From CBDHHC01 sp965263345 (GTDB lineage: Bacteria; Pseudomonadota; Alphaproteobacteria; Rhizobiales; CBDHHC01), in contig CBDHHC010000016.1 in the NCBI GenBank assembly GCA_965263345.1, positions 62,001 to 126,000 on the forward strand: DNA of 64,000 nucleotides, written 5' to 3'. Made by a program: the position numbers and the translations under genes. Shown here piece after piece: positions 1-9,059 of the stretch. Positions within the stretch are counted from its first letter, which is position 1, and the number at the start of each line of letters is the position of its first letter. The notes beneath the pieces are model-generated. The model did no database searches, was not told the DNA's origin, and saw only the letters and a program-made list of their open reading frames with translations.

Positions 1-170
1 GTGAACGTGAAAAAGTAAAAAAAATTTGTAAGCAATGAATAAATAAAAATCTGAATTAGATGTTCATTGGCTATTCATGTTAACTAGATCACATTACAAC
101 CTATAACTATTAGGAGTTTTTATTGCAGCATTCATAATCACTTCAAACATGGTGTCAAAAGGGAGCACAC

Positions 171-482
171 ATGATGAATATCAGAAAATTTATTTTTATG
201 ATTATTCCTGTCATATTGATAGGGTTATCAAACATCACAACTGCTAATGCTTTTAGCCCGAAAACCAAACCAGCTGTAGCAGAACAAAGCTTAGTACAAA
301 AAGTACATGGTTATGGTTACAGAAAATATAGATATTACAGACCATACTACTATCGTAAAAGATATTACCGTCGTCCTTATTACTATCGCAAAAGATATTA
401 CAGAAGACCTTACTACAAATACAGAAAATACCGCAAACGTTACTACCGTCGTCCATACTACAAGCGTAGATATTACTGGTAG
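171..482 (+). CDS. Small secreted Tyr/Arg-rich repeat protein
   Basis: I do not recognise a named family. The 103-residue product starts at the first of two adjacent ATGs, behind a GGGAG ribosome site 5-9 bases upstream. Residues 1-27 look like a signal peptide ending in ANA. From about residue 46 the chain is almost only Tyr, Arg, Lys and Pro, with units such as RYYRRPYYYRK repeated about four times, so the DNA at 330-470 is internally repetitive. Low-complexity exported proteins of this kind occur in Rhizobiales-type bacteria (established, but without a known function). It is strongly cationic and aromatic, so binding to envelope polymers is possible (inference). It stands alone, and the next gene is on the other strand. 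Confidence 0.7.
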   Translation: MMNIRKFIFMIIPVILIGLSNITTANAFSPKTKPAVAEQSLVQKVHGYGYRKYRYYRPYYYRKRYYRRPYYYRKRYYRRPYYKYRKYRKRYYRRPYYKRRYYW

Positions 483-1009
483 GCAGGAGATTATATAGAA
501 AATTTCTCCATAGCGGTTGATATTTCTACACTTATAAAAGAACTATTTATTTCTAAACTTAATTTTGCGCGTTTTATTTTATACAATTCAGAACTCCTAA
601 TAAACGCGCAAAATATTTCTCTTCAAAAGAAAACATTCTATAAATTACCCAAGCCATATAAATTAGGTACTACCCTCAAAATAACTCCACATTTAATTAG
701 TCTTTGCTTAAATGCCACGAACTCTCCTCGTTGCAATGATACAAGTCTCCAAAGACCATTCATTAATTATCGGCTATGTCTCTTCGTAATTCATAGAGCT
801 TTTTGGGTTAGGAACCTCGGGCACAATACAATCAAACCGATATAAGTGCATACGCAAAAGCTTAAGATGCTTGGAAGACTGTTATATCGACTGCACAAAG
901 CCCTCTGCATCAAACAGATACTCATCATTATAAGGGAGCGCTAGATCACGTGCATAACTTTTTTATATCAATGAAATCAATGGTTTGGAATATAGACTAT
1001 TATTAATTT
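483..1009. other. Gene-poor stretch with an inverted repeat and a possible relic
   Basis: No intact gene is visible here. A 13-base inverted repeat (562-574 and 602-614, arms ATTTTGCGCGTTT and its complement) lies about 80 bases after the small repeat-protein gene. The 27-base loop and lack of a T run make a classical terminator unlikely. The minus strand from about 1005 to 708 carries a protein-like reading frame broken by stops, listed separately. Confidence 0.5.
708..1005 (-). pseudogene. Possible decayed ORF, family unknown
   Basis: Reading the minus strand in one frame gives stretches that look like real protein, for example SYARDLALPYNDEYLFD, then LLRMHLYRFDCIVPEVPNP, then a final segment ending in RRVRGI. 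In-frame stops interrupt the frame at least three times. Codon choice in the open parts resembles the neighbouring genes. I do not recognise the family. It could be a chance open stretch, so this is a weak call; a translated search ignoring stops would settle it. Confidence 0.25.
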
Positions 1010-1058
1010 TTTCTAAAGCTCTTCTCGTAACTGTGTAAAATAAGAAGAGCTTTAGAAA
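1010..1058 (-). terminator. Strong hairpin at the 3' end of the RND exporter gene
   Basis: A perfect 16-base inverted repeat (1010-1025 TTTCTAAAGCTCTTCT and 1043-1058) with a 17-base loop begins eight bases beyond the stop codon of the RND gene. No U run follows on the minus strand, so it may act as an mRNA-end stabiliser or a Rho-associated stop rather than a classical intrinsic terminator. Confidence 0.55.
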
Positions 1059-1065
1059 TGAAAAA

Positions 1066-3399
1066 CTAAGCTTCTTTGCTATTACTATGTTTACTATTAC
1101 CATGAGTGATAATTCTCAAACGAATAGCAGAAAGAATAATTGCGGGTAAAATAATCAGATCTGCAATCAAAGCAGTAACAAGAGTTGTCATTGACAATTG
1201 CCCAAACAAACGCAACGGCGGTAAATCACTTAAAATCGTAACAGCTAAACCAAGAACCAACACCACGGTCGTCAGTAATAAGACAGGCCCAATTCGTTCT
1301 ACAGTTTGAAAAACTGCTGTTTCCCAATTGTTACTCCTTGCTCTTTCGATGTAAAGACGATTAAGAAAATGTATACTGTCATCAACGGCCAAACCAAATG
1401 CAACTGTCAAACCAATAACACTCGCATACTCCAGACCATTTCCATTAACATACAACAACGCACCTGCTGCAACGATTGGGAATATATTTGGAGCAATCGC
1501 AAGGATAATCGCTTTATAAGAACGAAAGGCCACTCCAATCAAAACAATCACAATAACAATAGCAACCATTAAGCCCGTATTAAGTTGCTGAATCATATCA
1601 GAGCTTTGTAAAGCTGTTAGAGTGATTAATCCGGTAACGGTAAATTTATAATCAGGATAATCTGTTTGAAGCTGAGAAAATTTCTTTTCAATATTTTTAA
1701 TAATCGGAGTAATTTCATCAGAATCTAGATTTGGTATTCTGCCCGTCACAAGTAAAATATTTTCGTCCTTTTTAAGCATACGAGCAGTTAAATGCTCAGG
1801 CATTTTCCCTAAATATTCTAGAAAATTCTTCTCTTTATCTTTCTCAATATTCTGGAAGACCCAGCGCCTCAAAATTTCAAGTGACCAAACATTACCAACA
1901 ATAGGTTCTTGCTCTACAATATTATGAGATTTTTCGATAAGCTCTAAAACTTCTTTACTTTCAAGTTTTGCCTCTTTCGGCATCTTAATCATGACATGAA
2001 CGGGGAAAGCCCCTGAAAGTTTTTCATCAATGAGTTTTGATGTCTCAATAATATTCTTATTATCTGGGAGCTGATCTGAAAGTTTATAATGGGGGAGCAA
2101 TTGTAAATGCATAGCAATAAACAATCCCATTAACAAACCTGAAAAGAGACTGATCGTAAGATATCTGGGCGTAATCCAATGAGCTAAACTGGTGCAAAAA
2201 CTAGCCATCCGATTAAGCTGCTTCCCTTTTTCTTTTTCCGCTTCCCTAAATTTATTTTCATCATTTATCCAAAGATAACAGAGAGTTGGAACGACAAGAA
2301 TAATCACAACAAAGGCCAGCAAAGTAGCAAAAGCGGCCGACAGACCAAACAGCTTAATTGTAGCAGAGTCTGTAATTGCAAGAGAAATTAAAGCAAAAGA
2401 AGTTGTTAAAGATGTCAGGACACAAGCAGGCCCCACGTTAAGAACAGCATGACTAATAGCTGTTTTTTTATCTTCCCCACGGGCAATTCTTCGTCTTATC
2501 GAATATACCATATGCATGGCATCAGAATATGCAATAACCATCACCAAAGGCGGTATAACATTCAGAAAAGTATTCAACTGCAATTCCAAATGACCAAAAA
2601 TACCCAGCGCCCAGGACACAGCAATAACAGGGCATAAGGAAGCAATAAAAGCCAATTTTATTTGGCGGAAAAATAGAAAACAGATGATAAAACCAAGTAA
2701 AAATCCTGCAGTATTAAAGACCAGACGATCCTTCTTAATAGCATTGCGGATTTCCATTTGCATAACAGGCGTGCCAGCCAACTCATAAGAAAGAGAACTT
2801 CCTTCAATGGTTTCATCAATGATCTTCTTAATCTCAGCAACTACCGTTTTAAGATTAGCATTATCAACAATACCATTTTGTAAAGTTAGTTGAATAAGTG
2901 AGATTTGTGTGCCTTCTGCGTCTTTTTCAGATAATAACTTACCGGTTATTAAAGGATGACTTTGCACATTTTCGATAAGTTTATCGTATTTCTCACCTGA
3001 AGGAAGTTCTTCAGGAATGATAAGAGGCGCATAACCTTTCTTATTCGGCTTCCCTCTCATATCAAAAAGAGAAATAACCCCTTGCACACCCTCAGCAAAT
3101 TGAACATCTAATGAGACATTTCTAAGTGTCTCTAAATTGTCAGCAGATAAAATATCTTGCCCTTTGAGAACCACTAGAATGTCATTTTCACTGGTTGGAA
3201 AAGTCTCTTTTAAAGACTGATAATTTCTATATTCAACAGTATTAGACTTAAATAGATCGCTAATTGCAGAGTCACTGCTTAGTTTCTGAAGACCCGCGCC
3301 ACAGACTACAGACATTAAAATGATAAAACACAAGATCAGTCGAGGTGCTCTAAGCGGCAACAAACCTAATTTTTCAAATCCAAAACCAAGAGATGGCAT
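1066..3399 (-). CDS. RND/MMPL-family membrane exporter
   Basis: The 777-residue protein has the two-fold repeat of RND superfamily permeases. An N-terminal span is followed by a large periplasmic loop (about residues 50-220) and a six-span block; a second loop and second block follow, about 12 spans in all. The fourth span of each half carries the charged motif expected for the proton relay: AYSDAMHMVYS near residue 290 and GLAVDDSIHFLNRL near 690. This places it with MMPL/hopanoid-type exporters, which move hydrophobic or lipid substrates (established for the family); the cargo here is unknown. No membrane-fusion or outer-membrane partner gene adjoins it. The start is an ATG with GGAAGG about 12 bases upstream. 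Confidence 0.85.
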   Translation of the reverse strand: MPSLGFGFEKLGLLPLRAPRLILCFIILMSVVCGAGLQKLSSDSAISDLFKSNTVEYRNYQSLKETFPTSENDILVVLKGQDILSADNLETLRNVSLDVQFAEGVQGVISLFDMRGKPNKKGYAPLIIPEELPSGEKYDKLIENVQSHPLITGKLLSEKDAEGTQISLIQLTLQNGIVDNANLKTVVAEIKKIIDETIEGSSLSYELAGTPVMQMEIRNAIKKDRLVFNTAGFLLGFIICFLFFRQIKLAFIASLCPVIAVSWALGIFGHLELQLNTFLNVIPPLVMVIAYSDAMHMVYSIRRRIARGEDKKTAISHAVLNVGPACVLTSLTTSFALISLAITDSATIKLFGLSAAFATLLAFVVIILVVPTLCYLWINDENKFREAEKEKGKQLNRMASFCTSLAHWITPRYLTISLFSGLLMGLFIAMHLQLLPHYKLSDQLPDNKNIIETSKLIDEKLSGAFPVHVMIKMPKEAKLESKEVLELIEKSHNIVEQEPIVGNVWSLEILRRWVFQNIEKDKEKNFLEYLGKMPEHLTARMLKKDENILLVTGRIPNLDSDEITPIIKNIEKKFSQLQTDYPDYKFTVTGLITLTALQSSDMIQQLNTGLMVAIVIVIVLIGVAFRSYKAIILAIAPNIFPIVAAGALLYVNGNGLEYASVIGLTVAFGLAVDDSIHFLNRLYIERARSNNWETAVFQTVERIGPVLLLTTVVLVLGLAVTILSDLPPLRLFGQLSMTTLVTALIADLIILPAIILSAIRLRIITHGNSKHSNSKEA

Positions 3400-3821
3400 A
3401 CTTTTTATTTACCTTCCTGTGACTGACACAAGATATATCTGGTGCGGTTATATAGCTTCAAATCCACACTCATATTTTCGTTATCTGATAGTTTTATGAG
3501 AATTAACTAATCACTCAATCCATATGTAATCAAAGATTATGTAAATGCCAGATACAAATATTAAATGACAAATGTCAATTGGACCTATCGTTACCACAAA
3601 GGGCATAAATTAGAAAATAGACAATATTAAGAGAAAATTAACCTTAAAAAGGTCGCACACCAGCCAAAAACAGCATTAAAAAATTTATTTTCTTAAAAAT
3701 ATAATACAGCCATAGATCAATCAACGACGAGTTAGGATACTTTCCGTTTTATTTTCAGCAACTTAGCACCTAATAACTCAATAAACGTTCTCACAACGAA
3801 TTCCAAAGAGTAATATACGAA
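3400..3821. other. Non-coding AT-rich gap
   Basis: No ORF of note and no tRNA-like fold was seen. The part next to 3399 should hold the promoter of the RND gene, and the part next to 3822 the end of the thiD transcript. I see no convincing consensus promoter by eye. Confidence 0.4.
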
Positions 3822-3824
3822 GCA

Positions 3825-3875
3825 AGCAAAAAATAAAATAGATTTTTTAAGTCATATTTTTCCCCAAAAAATCTA
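3825..3875 (-). terminator. Probable intrinsic terminator of thiD
   Basis: On the minus strand the thiD stop codon opens a 10-base inverted repeat (TAGATTTTTT at 3866-3875 pairing with 3839-3848). It is followed by a T-rich tail, TTTTATTTTTT, down to 3828. The stem is A/T-only and therefore weak, but position and T tract fit an intrinsic terminator closing the tkt-to-thiD run. Confidence 0.5.
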
Positions 3876-4694
3876 ATTATCCCGCCAAAAATCATATAAA
3901 TGATGCACGGGTCCCGCTCCAAAACCTATATTTAACGTCTCAGAAGCTGCTAAGGCTTCAGATAAATATTGTTTTGCTAGTCCTATGGCAGTTATAACCT
4001 CATAACCCTTTGCAATATATGCAGCAATTGCAGAGGATAAAGTACAACCTGTACCATGAGTATTCAGCGTAGAAATTCTCTCAGAAGCAAAAAGCTTATA
4101 TTCCCCATGGCCATAAAAGTAATAATCAACAGATTTTTCAGATTTAAGATGCCCACCTTTAAGCAAAACATCATATGGTTTGGCGTTCTTAAGCAACTGC
4201 CCCTGTTCAATCATATCCTGCTCATTTTGTGCAAGAGATCGTTTTAACAAACAACTTGATTCTGATAAGTTCGGCGTAATCAAAACAGCTTTAGGAAAAA
4301 GAACCTCCTCAAGAACACTCTGAGCATCCTCGTTAAGGAGCCTATCTCCACTCGTCGCCACCATAACTGGATCAATAACAATAGGTCCATGATAAAACGC
4401 ATCTAAAGCAGAATGAACTGTTTTAATAACATCTACATTCGCAAGCATTCCGATTTTCACAGATTGAATATTCAAATCACTAAAGACCGACCTCAACTGC
4501 TCATATATAAAATCAACGGGTGGAATATGAATAGCTTGCACACCCTGTGTATTTTGGGCTGTAAGAGCTGTAATCACACTCGCTCCATAAACATGCAATG
4601 CTGAAAATGTTTTCAAATCAGCTTGAATTCCAGCACCACCAGAACTATCTGACCCAGCAATAGTGAGAGAAATTGGAGGATTGGAAGCCGACAT
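3873..4694 (-). CDS. thiD: Hydroxymethylpyrimidine/phosphomethylpyrimidine kinase
   Basis: ThiD phosphorylates HMP and then HMP-P to give HMP-PP, the pyrimidine precursor of thiamine. The 273-residue length is normal. The N-terminal substrate motif is TIAGSDSSGGAGIQADLK (residues 10-27) and the ribokinase-fold anion-hole motif is NTHGTGCTLSSAI (about 210-222); both are intact. The ATG lies 17 bases after the ccdA stop, so it is probably co-transcribed with ccdA. No other thi gene and no TPP riboswitch is visible. A thiamine-pathway enzyme behind sox and transketolase genes may be coincidental, although transketolase uses thiamine diphosphate. Confidence 0.93.
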   Translation of the reverse strand: MSASNPPISLTIAGSDSSGGAGIQADLKTFSALHVYGASVITALTAQNTQGVQAIHIPPVDFIYEQLRSVFSDLNIQSVKIGMLANVDVIKTVHSALDAFYHGPIVIDPVMVATSGDRLLNEDAQSVLEEVLFPKAVLITPNLSESSCLLKRSLAQNEQDMIEQGQLLKNAKPYDVLLKGGHLKSEKSVDYYFYGHGEYKLFASERISTLNTHGTGCTLSSAIAAYIAKGYEVITAIGLAKQYLSEALAASETLNIGFGAGPVHHLYDFWRDN

Positions 4695-4711
4695 TTATCA
4701 CAAATCCCTAA

Positions 4712-5452
4712 TCAACCAATTGTTGCTAAAAATGGGAATTGTTCAATCAGCCAGTAAGCAATAATTTCCATAGATCCCGTTAAAAATAAAACACCGGTTA
4801 AAATCAAAAAACCGCCCATGACTTTTTCGATATACCCAAGATATTTTCGGGACCCCTTTAAAAAACCCATAAATGGTCTTATTGCAAGCGCTGCTAGAAT
4901 AAATGGAATTCCAAGCCCTAACGAATATATAAACAGAAGTAGAACCCCATCAAATAATGTATCACTGGCTGCCGCGAGCGCTAAAATAACTGCCAACACT
5001 GGACCTATACAAGGCGTCCAACCAAAAGCAAAGGCCAATCCAATTATATAAGCTCCTAAAAAACCTGCAGGTTTACTATCTAAATGAAATCTGGCTTCTT
5101 TATAGAATAAACCGATACGAAAAACGCCCAGAAAATGAAGCCCGAAAATAATGATAATAACACCACCTATTTTCGCAAGAATTTCCAGGTTGCTCCCAAT
5201 AAACTGTCCTATACTGGAAGCTGTAGCTCCCAATGCCACAAAAACAGTGGTAAACCCAAGGACAAAAAATAGAGCAGAAAAAAGCACATGCCTATAAGCT
5301 TTGCTATCAACCTCTTCATCTCGAGACAGTTGCTCAAATGTCTTTCCACCAATAAACGCAAGGTAAGGCGGAACCAAAGGCAAGACACAAGGAGACAAAA
5401 AACTGATCACCCCCGCAAATGCTGCACCCAAATATGTTATATCTGCAGCCAT
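4712..5452 (-). CDS. ccdA: CcdA/DsbD-type thiol-reductant transporter
   Basis: CcdA-family proteins pass electrons from cytoplasmic thioredoxin across the inner membrane to periplasmic thiol proteins, including those used for cytochrome c assembly. The 246-residue product has about six membrane spans. The paired redox cysteines are present: SPCVLPLVPPY near residue 19 and GWTPCIGPVLA near residue 152. I chose the ATG at 5452, with GAAAGG about nine bases upstream, over an upstream TTG at 5515. It follows soxX and soxA on the same strand. In sox clusters such a protein (often called SoxV) serves the Sox system, so a role in maturing or reducing SoxXA is a reasonable inference. Confidence 0.88.
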   Translation of the reverse strand: MAADITYLGAAFAGVISFLSPCVLPLVPPYLAFIGGKTFEQLSRDEEVDSKAYRHVLFSALFFVLGFTTVFVALGATASSIGQFIGSNLEILAKIGGVIIIIFGLHFLGVFRIGLFYKEARFHLDSKPAGFLGAYIIGLAFAFGWTPCIGPVLAVILALAAASDTLFDGVLLLFIYSLGLGIPFILAALAIRPFMGFLKGSRKYLGYIEKVMGGFLILTGVLFLTGSMEIIAYWLIEQFPFLATIG

Positions 5453-5567
5453 TATAATTAAACCTTTCAAAACCTTGTCATTCTTAATACCTACAAGAGA
5501 ACATGTACGACACAAACAAGTCTAGTCCAAACAAATTTCTGTGATTAATTTCAAATGACTTTTAGAC

Positions 5568-6416
5568 TTATTTCCGAACAGCAGGCGTTTCAATCTGCAA
5601 CCCTTGCCCCCGCCATGCAAGATAAAGCTCTAGGGCTTTATAGTCCTCAGAAAAGTCACCATAAGGTTTAGCGCGAATAAGCGTATTACAACTATTTATA
5701 CGTTGATTGAGAGACCCTGGTTTTTGCCATGTCAGGCGAAACGCAGGATAACCATTTGAATGCCCTTGACTAAGTTTTGTACCACGAAATAATTTCCCAA
5801 CATTATTTTCATGGCAATTTGCACATGACATATTCAGTTGTCCCCTGGGTGTGTAATAGATCTTTTTACCAGCTTCAAAAGACTTTGTTGCAGGCCCACT
5901 AACTTTAACATTAACAGGCAAACCTACTGATTGAGACTTCACATAGATTGACAATCCTAATAATTCATTTGAATGTTCTTCATATGGAAATACTTTTAAA
6001 AACTTACGCCGACATAAATTAATTCGATCAGACAAATTTATAAGTCTCTTTTCTGGTTCGTAAAATAAAGGATACCTCGTTGCTATCCCCTTCATAGACG
6101 CACTGGCTTTATTATGACATGAAGAGCATGACTTTTTATTTGGTCCCTGTTCAAGTGACCATAGCTTCTTCCCATATTGGGCCCAGGCCCATCCTGGATT
6201 CTGGACCTTATTATCTTGCATGGCCTGTATATCTTTACCAGAAAAATGATAACCAGATCTAAGCTCTTTTAAGGGATGGTTCTTGGCAGTAGGTTTAACA
6301 GCTTTGGTATCACCTTGGTCAGCAATTGCCTGAACGGAAATAAGGAACACACACACATAAAAAAAACAGGCTTTTAATAGCATGAAAATATTAAGTTTAA
6401 AATTCCACTGTTCCAT
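5568..6416 (-). CDS. soxA: Sulfur-oxidation c-type cytochrome SoxA (diheme type)
   Basis: SoxA with SoxX forms the cytochrome that couples thiosulfate to the carrier SoxYZ, in the periplasm. A hydrophobic signal segment ends near IADQG. Two haem sites are present, CSSCH in the first domain and CANCH in the second, so this is the diheme form. The conserved cysteine ligand motif RINLC follows the first domain, and RINSCNTLIRAKPYG near the C-terminus matches the active-site cysteine region that is persulfide-modified in studied SoxA proteins. The start is uncertain: I use the ATG at 6416; a TTG at 6461 inside soxX and an ATG at 6383 are alternatives. It lies 19 bases after soxX. Confidence 0.88.
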   Translation of the reverse strand: MEQWNFKLNIFMLLKACFFYVCVFLISVQAIADQGDTKAVKPTAKNHPLKELRSGYHFSGKDIQAMQDNKVQNPGWAWAQYGKKLWSLEQGPNKKSCSSCHNKASASMKGIATRYPLFYEPEKRLINLSDRINLCRRKFLKVFPYEEHSNELLGLSIYVKSQSVGLPVNVKVSGPATKSFEAGKKIYYTPRGQLNMSCANCHENNVGKLFRGTKLSQGHSNGYPAFRLTWQKPGSLNQRINSCNTLIRAKPYGDFSEDYKALELYLAWRGQGLQIETPAVRK

Positions 6417-6435
6417 ATACCAGTTCAATCTATAA

Positions 6436-6999
6436 CTATTTAAGTGTTGAGAGGTAATCAATAAGGTCCTCTATTTGTTTCTCATTTAAAATCGTTCGCC
6501 CCTCGCATTCGGGCACAACATCTTTTAATCCGTCCAGCTTATAATATGATGGCATAGTCACGTCTTTTCCAGAGAAGGCGAGTTTTGGATCAACAAGTAT
6601 CATCCTAATTTCCCCTTCATTGTATTTTTTGCCAACACCATCTAAACTCCCACCAATATTTCCTTGAGAGCTATATTTCTCTAATTTGGCAGAATTCCCA
6701 GATTTGGCTTCTTCTAACAGCTTTTCGACTTGATGACATGCTAGACAATTTCCAAGTTGAGAGTCAGAAAAAACACTTAATCCTCTTTGAATTGTTCTTG
6801 ATGTTTTTTTATATCGTACAAAGGGCTTTTGTATAGCATTGGGAAGCGTTTTACCTTCTCCAATATCATACGGTTTTATTTTATTACTCCCGTGATTGAC
6901 ACAGGCAGATTTAGCATCAGCGAAAGCGAATGAAGACATAAAATAATATAAATTTACAATAAAAATCACACTAAGAAGTTTATGCGACCGACTCCTCAC
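6436..6999 (-). CDS. soxX: Sulfur-oxidation c-type cytochrome SoxX
   Basis: SoxX is the monohaem partner of SoxA. The 187-residue product has an N-terminal signal segment ending near AFADA. A single haem site, NCLACH, lies at about residues 74-79. The probable methionine axial ligand is in VTMPSYYK near residue 146, the usual SoxX arrangement. The start is a GTG at 6999 with an AGG-rich ribosome site just upstream. It is the first gene of soxX-soxA-ccdA, 91 bases after rpe on the same strand. No soxY, soxZ, soxB or soxCD appears in the window, so the catalytic carrier and hydrolase must be elsewhere or absent. Confidence 0.87.
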   Translation of the reverse strand: MRSRSHKLLSVIFIVNLYYFMSSFAFADAKSACVNHGSNKIKPYDIGEGKTLPNAIQKPFVRYKKTSRTIQRGLSVFSDSQLGNCLACHQVEKLLEEAKSGNSAKLEKYSSQGNIGGSLDGVGKKYNEGEIRMILVDPKLAFSGKDVTMPSYYKLDGLKDVVPECEGRTILNEKQIEDLIDYLSTLK

Positions 7000-7090
7000 A
7001 ACCTACACCTTCATTTTATCCACACAGCAAATAGAAAAAGAAGTTTAGCATAAAAACATTTAAGAATTATCACAAGACTGATATTTAGTA

Positions 7091-7762
7091 TTATCCAAGC
7101 CTTACATTATCAGCTGCTTGTCTTATGGCTTGAATGTTTTCTGCATAATTCCCTTGATTAAATACAGCTGAACCTGCAACAAGAACATTCGCACCTGCAG
7201 CAGAAACCAAACCTGCTGTCTCAGGTTTCACACCACCATCAACTTCGATGTCAATGGGGCGATTACCGATCATTGCTTTAATCTTAGATATTTTTTCGCA
7301 CATAGCTGGAATAAACGCCTGACCACCAAAACCTGGATTTACAGTCATCACGAGAATAAGGTCAATACGATCCAAAACATATTCTAGCACATGTTCTGGT
7401 GTGGAAGGGTTCAAAGAAACACCAGCTTTTTTACCTAAAGAGCGTATAACTTGTAATGAACGATCGAGATGAGCACCAGCTTCAGCATGGATTGTGATAA
7501 TATCAGATCCAGCTTTTGCGAACGCTTCAATATACGGATCACATGGAGCGATCATAAGGTGCACATCGAGTATTTTTTCTGTGTGAGGTCGAATAGCCTC
7601 AACAACACAAGGACCTATCGTGATATTTGGAACAAAATGGCCATCCATGACATCAACATGCACCCAATCACAACCAGCCTGATCAATAGCCCTGACCTCA
7701 TCACCTAGTTGGGCAAAATCAGCAGACAAAATTGAAGGGGCAATCAATGTTTGAGATGTCAT
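7091..7762 (-). CDS. rpe: Ribulose-phosphate 3-epimerase
   Basis: Rpe interconverts ribulose 5-phosphate and xylulose 5-phosphate in the cytosol. The 223-residue TIM barrel has all family landmarks: APSILSADFAQLG with the catalytic Asp region at the start, VHVDVMDGHFVPN (about 34-46), LMIAPCDPYI, VNPGFGGQ (about 142-149) and EVDGGV (about 175-180). The ATG has AAGGA upstream. It lies 31 bases after pgk and probably shares its transcript. It feeds the transketolase encoded two genes upstream. Confidence 0.95.
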   Translation of the reverse strand: MTSQTLIAPSILSADFAQLGDEVRAIDQAGCDWVHVDVMDGHFVPNITIGPCVVEAIRPHTEKILDVHLMIAPCDPYIEAFAKAGSDIITIHAEAGAHLDRSLQVIRSLGKKAGVSLNPSTPEHVLEYVLDRIDLILVMTVNPGFGGQAFIPAMCEKISKIKAMIGNRPIDIEVDGGVKPETAGLVSAAGANVLVAGSAVFNQGNYAENIQAIRQAADNVRLG

Positions 7763-7793
7763 GGAAAAGTCCTTTTACCACATTTTTAGTTTT

Positions 7794-9008
7794 TTAAGCT
7801 TGCATAAGTGCGGCTATACCAGGAAGTTCTTTTCCTTCCAGCCATTCCAGAAATGCACCGCCAGCAGTAGATATATATGAGAAATCATTAGAAACACCTG
7901 CCGTATTAAGAGCAGCAACAGTATCCCCACCTCCAGCAACTGATGTTAACTGCCCAGCTTCAGTTAACTCAGCTGCTTCACGAGCAAGTTGGAATGTAGC
8001 TTCACCAAAAGGCGAAATTTCAAAAGCACCCATTGGCCCATTCCATAGTAGAGTTTTAGACTCAGCAATTTTCTGTTTTAGCATTTCAATAGTTTTAGGC
8101 CCTGCATCCAAAATCATTCCATCAGCAGGAACAGCATCAAGTGCATAAACAGCATTATTCGCACCTTCTTTAAATTCATCAGCGACCACCACATCAACAG
8201 GAAGCAAAATCTCACATCCAGCGGCAGCAGCTTTTGCGGTTATCTCACCAACCATAGGCGCAAAATCAGGTTCGCAAAGTGATTTGCCAACATTATATTT
8301 CTGAGCAAATAGGAATGTATTAGCCATCCCCCCACCTATGATGAGTTTATCAACTTTCTCCACCATATTGTTCAAGACGGGAATTTTAGTTGAAACTTTA
8401 GCACCACCAACCACAGCAATCACAGGACGGTCAGGCGCTTCAAGGGCTAAAGTAAGAGCCTTAACCTCATCCATAAGCAATGGTCCAGCAAATGCAGGAA
8501 GCTCACTGGCAAGACCTGCTGTAGACGCATGCGCACGATGTGCTGCAGAAAAAGCATCATTCACATAAAGATCCCCCAAAAGACTTAAGGTCTTAATAAA
8601 CTCAGGATCATTCTTCTCTTCACCTGCATGAAAACGCAAATTTTCTAGCACAAGAACATCGCCATTAACCATCGCATCCACGGCATTCTTAGCAACATCA
8701 CCAATACAATCATCTGCAAATTGAATTGCTTCAATCCCTAATAGCTCGCCAAGTTTATACGCAACAGGCTTTAAAGACATATCCGCGTGACGCTCACCTT
8801 TAGGACGGCCGAAGTGAGACAGAATAATAACTTTAGCACCTCGCTCGGAAAGTCCCTTGAGAGAAGGCACAACACGTTCAAGGCGAGTTGTATCAGTAAC
8901 TCGCCCATCAGCCATCGGAACATTTAAATCAACCCGGATTAAAACACGTTGACCTGAGACATCAGCTGTTTCAATAGATTTTACTTTATCAAGAAGCGTT
9001 TCAGCCAT
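7794..9008 (-). CDS. pgk: Phosphoglycerate kinase
   Basis: Pgk transfers phosphate between 1,3-bisphosphoglycerate and ADP in glycolysis and gluconeogenesis. The 404-residue length is typical. The N-terminal substrate motif RVLIRVDLNVPM (about 20-31), HFGRPKGE, NDAFSAAHRAHAS, the hinge VVGGAKVSTKI and the C-terminal nucleotide loop GGGDTVAAL are all present. It lies between tkt and rpe with short gaps (51 and 31 bases), which suggests an operon. Many Rhizobiales-type genomes have tkt-gap-pgk; here gap is missing between the two and rpe follows. Confidence 0.96.
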   Translation of the reverse strand: MAETLLDKVKSIETADVSGQRVLIRVDLNVPMADGRVTDTTRLERVVPSLKGLSERGAKVIILSHFGRPKGERHADMSLKPVAYKLGELLGIEAIQFADDCIGDVAKNAVDAMVNGDVLVLENLRFHAGEEKNDPEFIKTLSLLGDLYVNDAFSAAHRAHASTAGLASELPAFAGPLLMDEVKALTLALEAPDRPVIAVVGGAKVSTKIPVLNNMVEKVDKLIIGGGMANTFLFAQKYNVGKSLCEPDFAPMVGEITAKAAAAGCEILLPVDVVVADEFKEGANNAVYALDAVPADGMILDAGPKTIEMLKQKIAESKTLLWNGPMGAFEISPFGEATFQLAREAAELTEAGQLTSVAGGGDTVAALNTAGVSNDFSYISTAGGAFLEWLEGKELPGIAALMQA

Positions 9009-9059
9009 TATTTTATACCTTACTTAGTAATATCGAATAAACCAAATCTCATGCAGAAA

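Noticed and set aside
1..18. A short frame ending in a stop at the left edge, possibly the tail of an upstream gene
   Set aside because: Six codons are too few to support a gene call.
562..614. 13-base inverted repeat as a terminator of the Tyr/Arg-rich gene
   Set aside because: The loop of 27 bases is too long and there is no T run; kept only as an inverted repeat.
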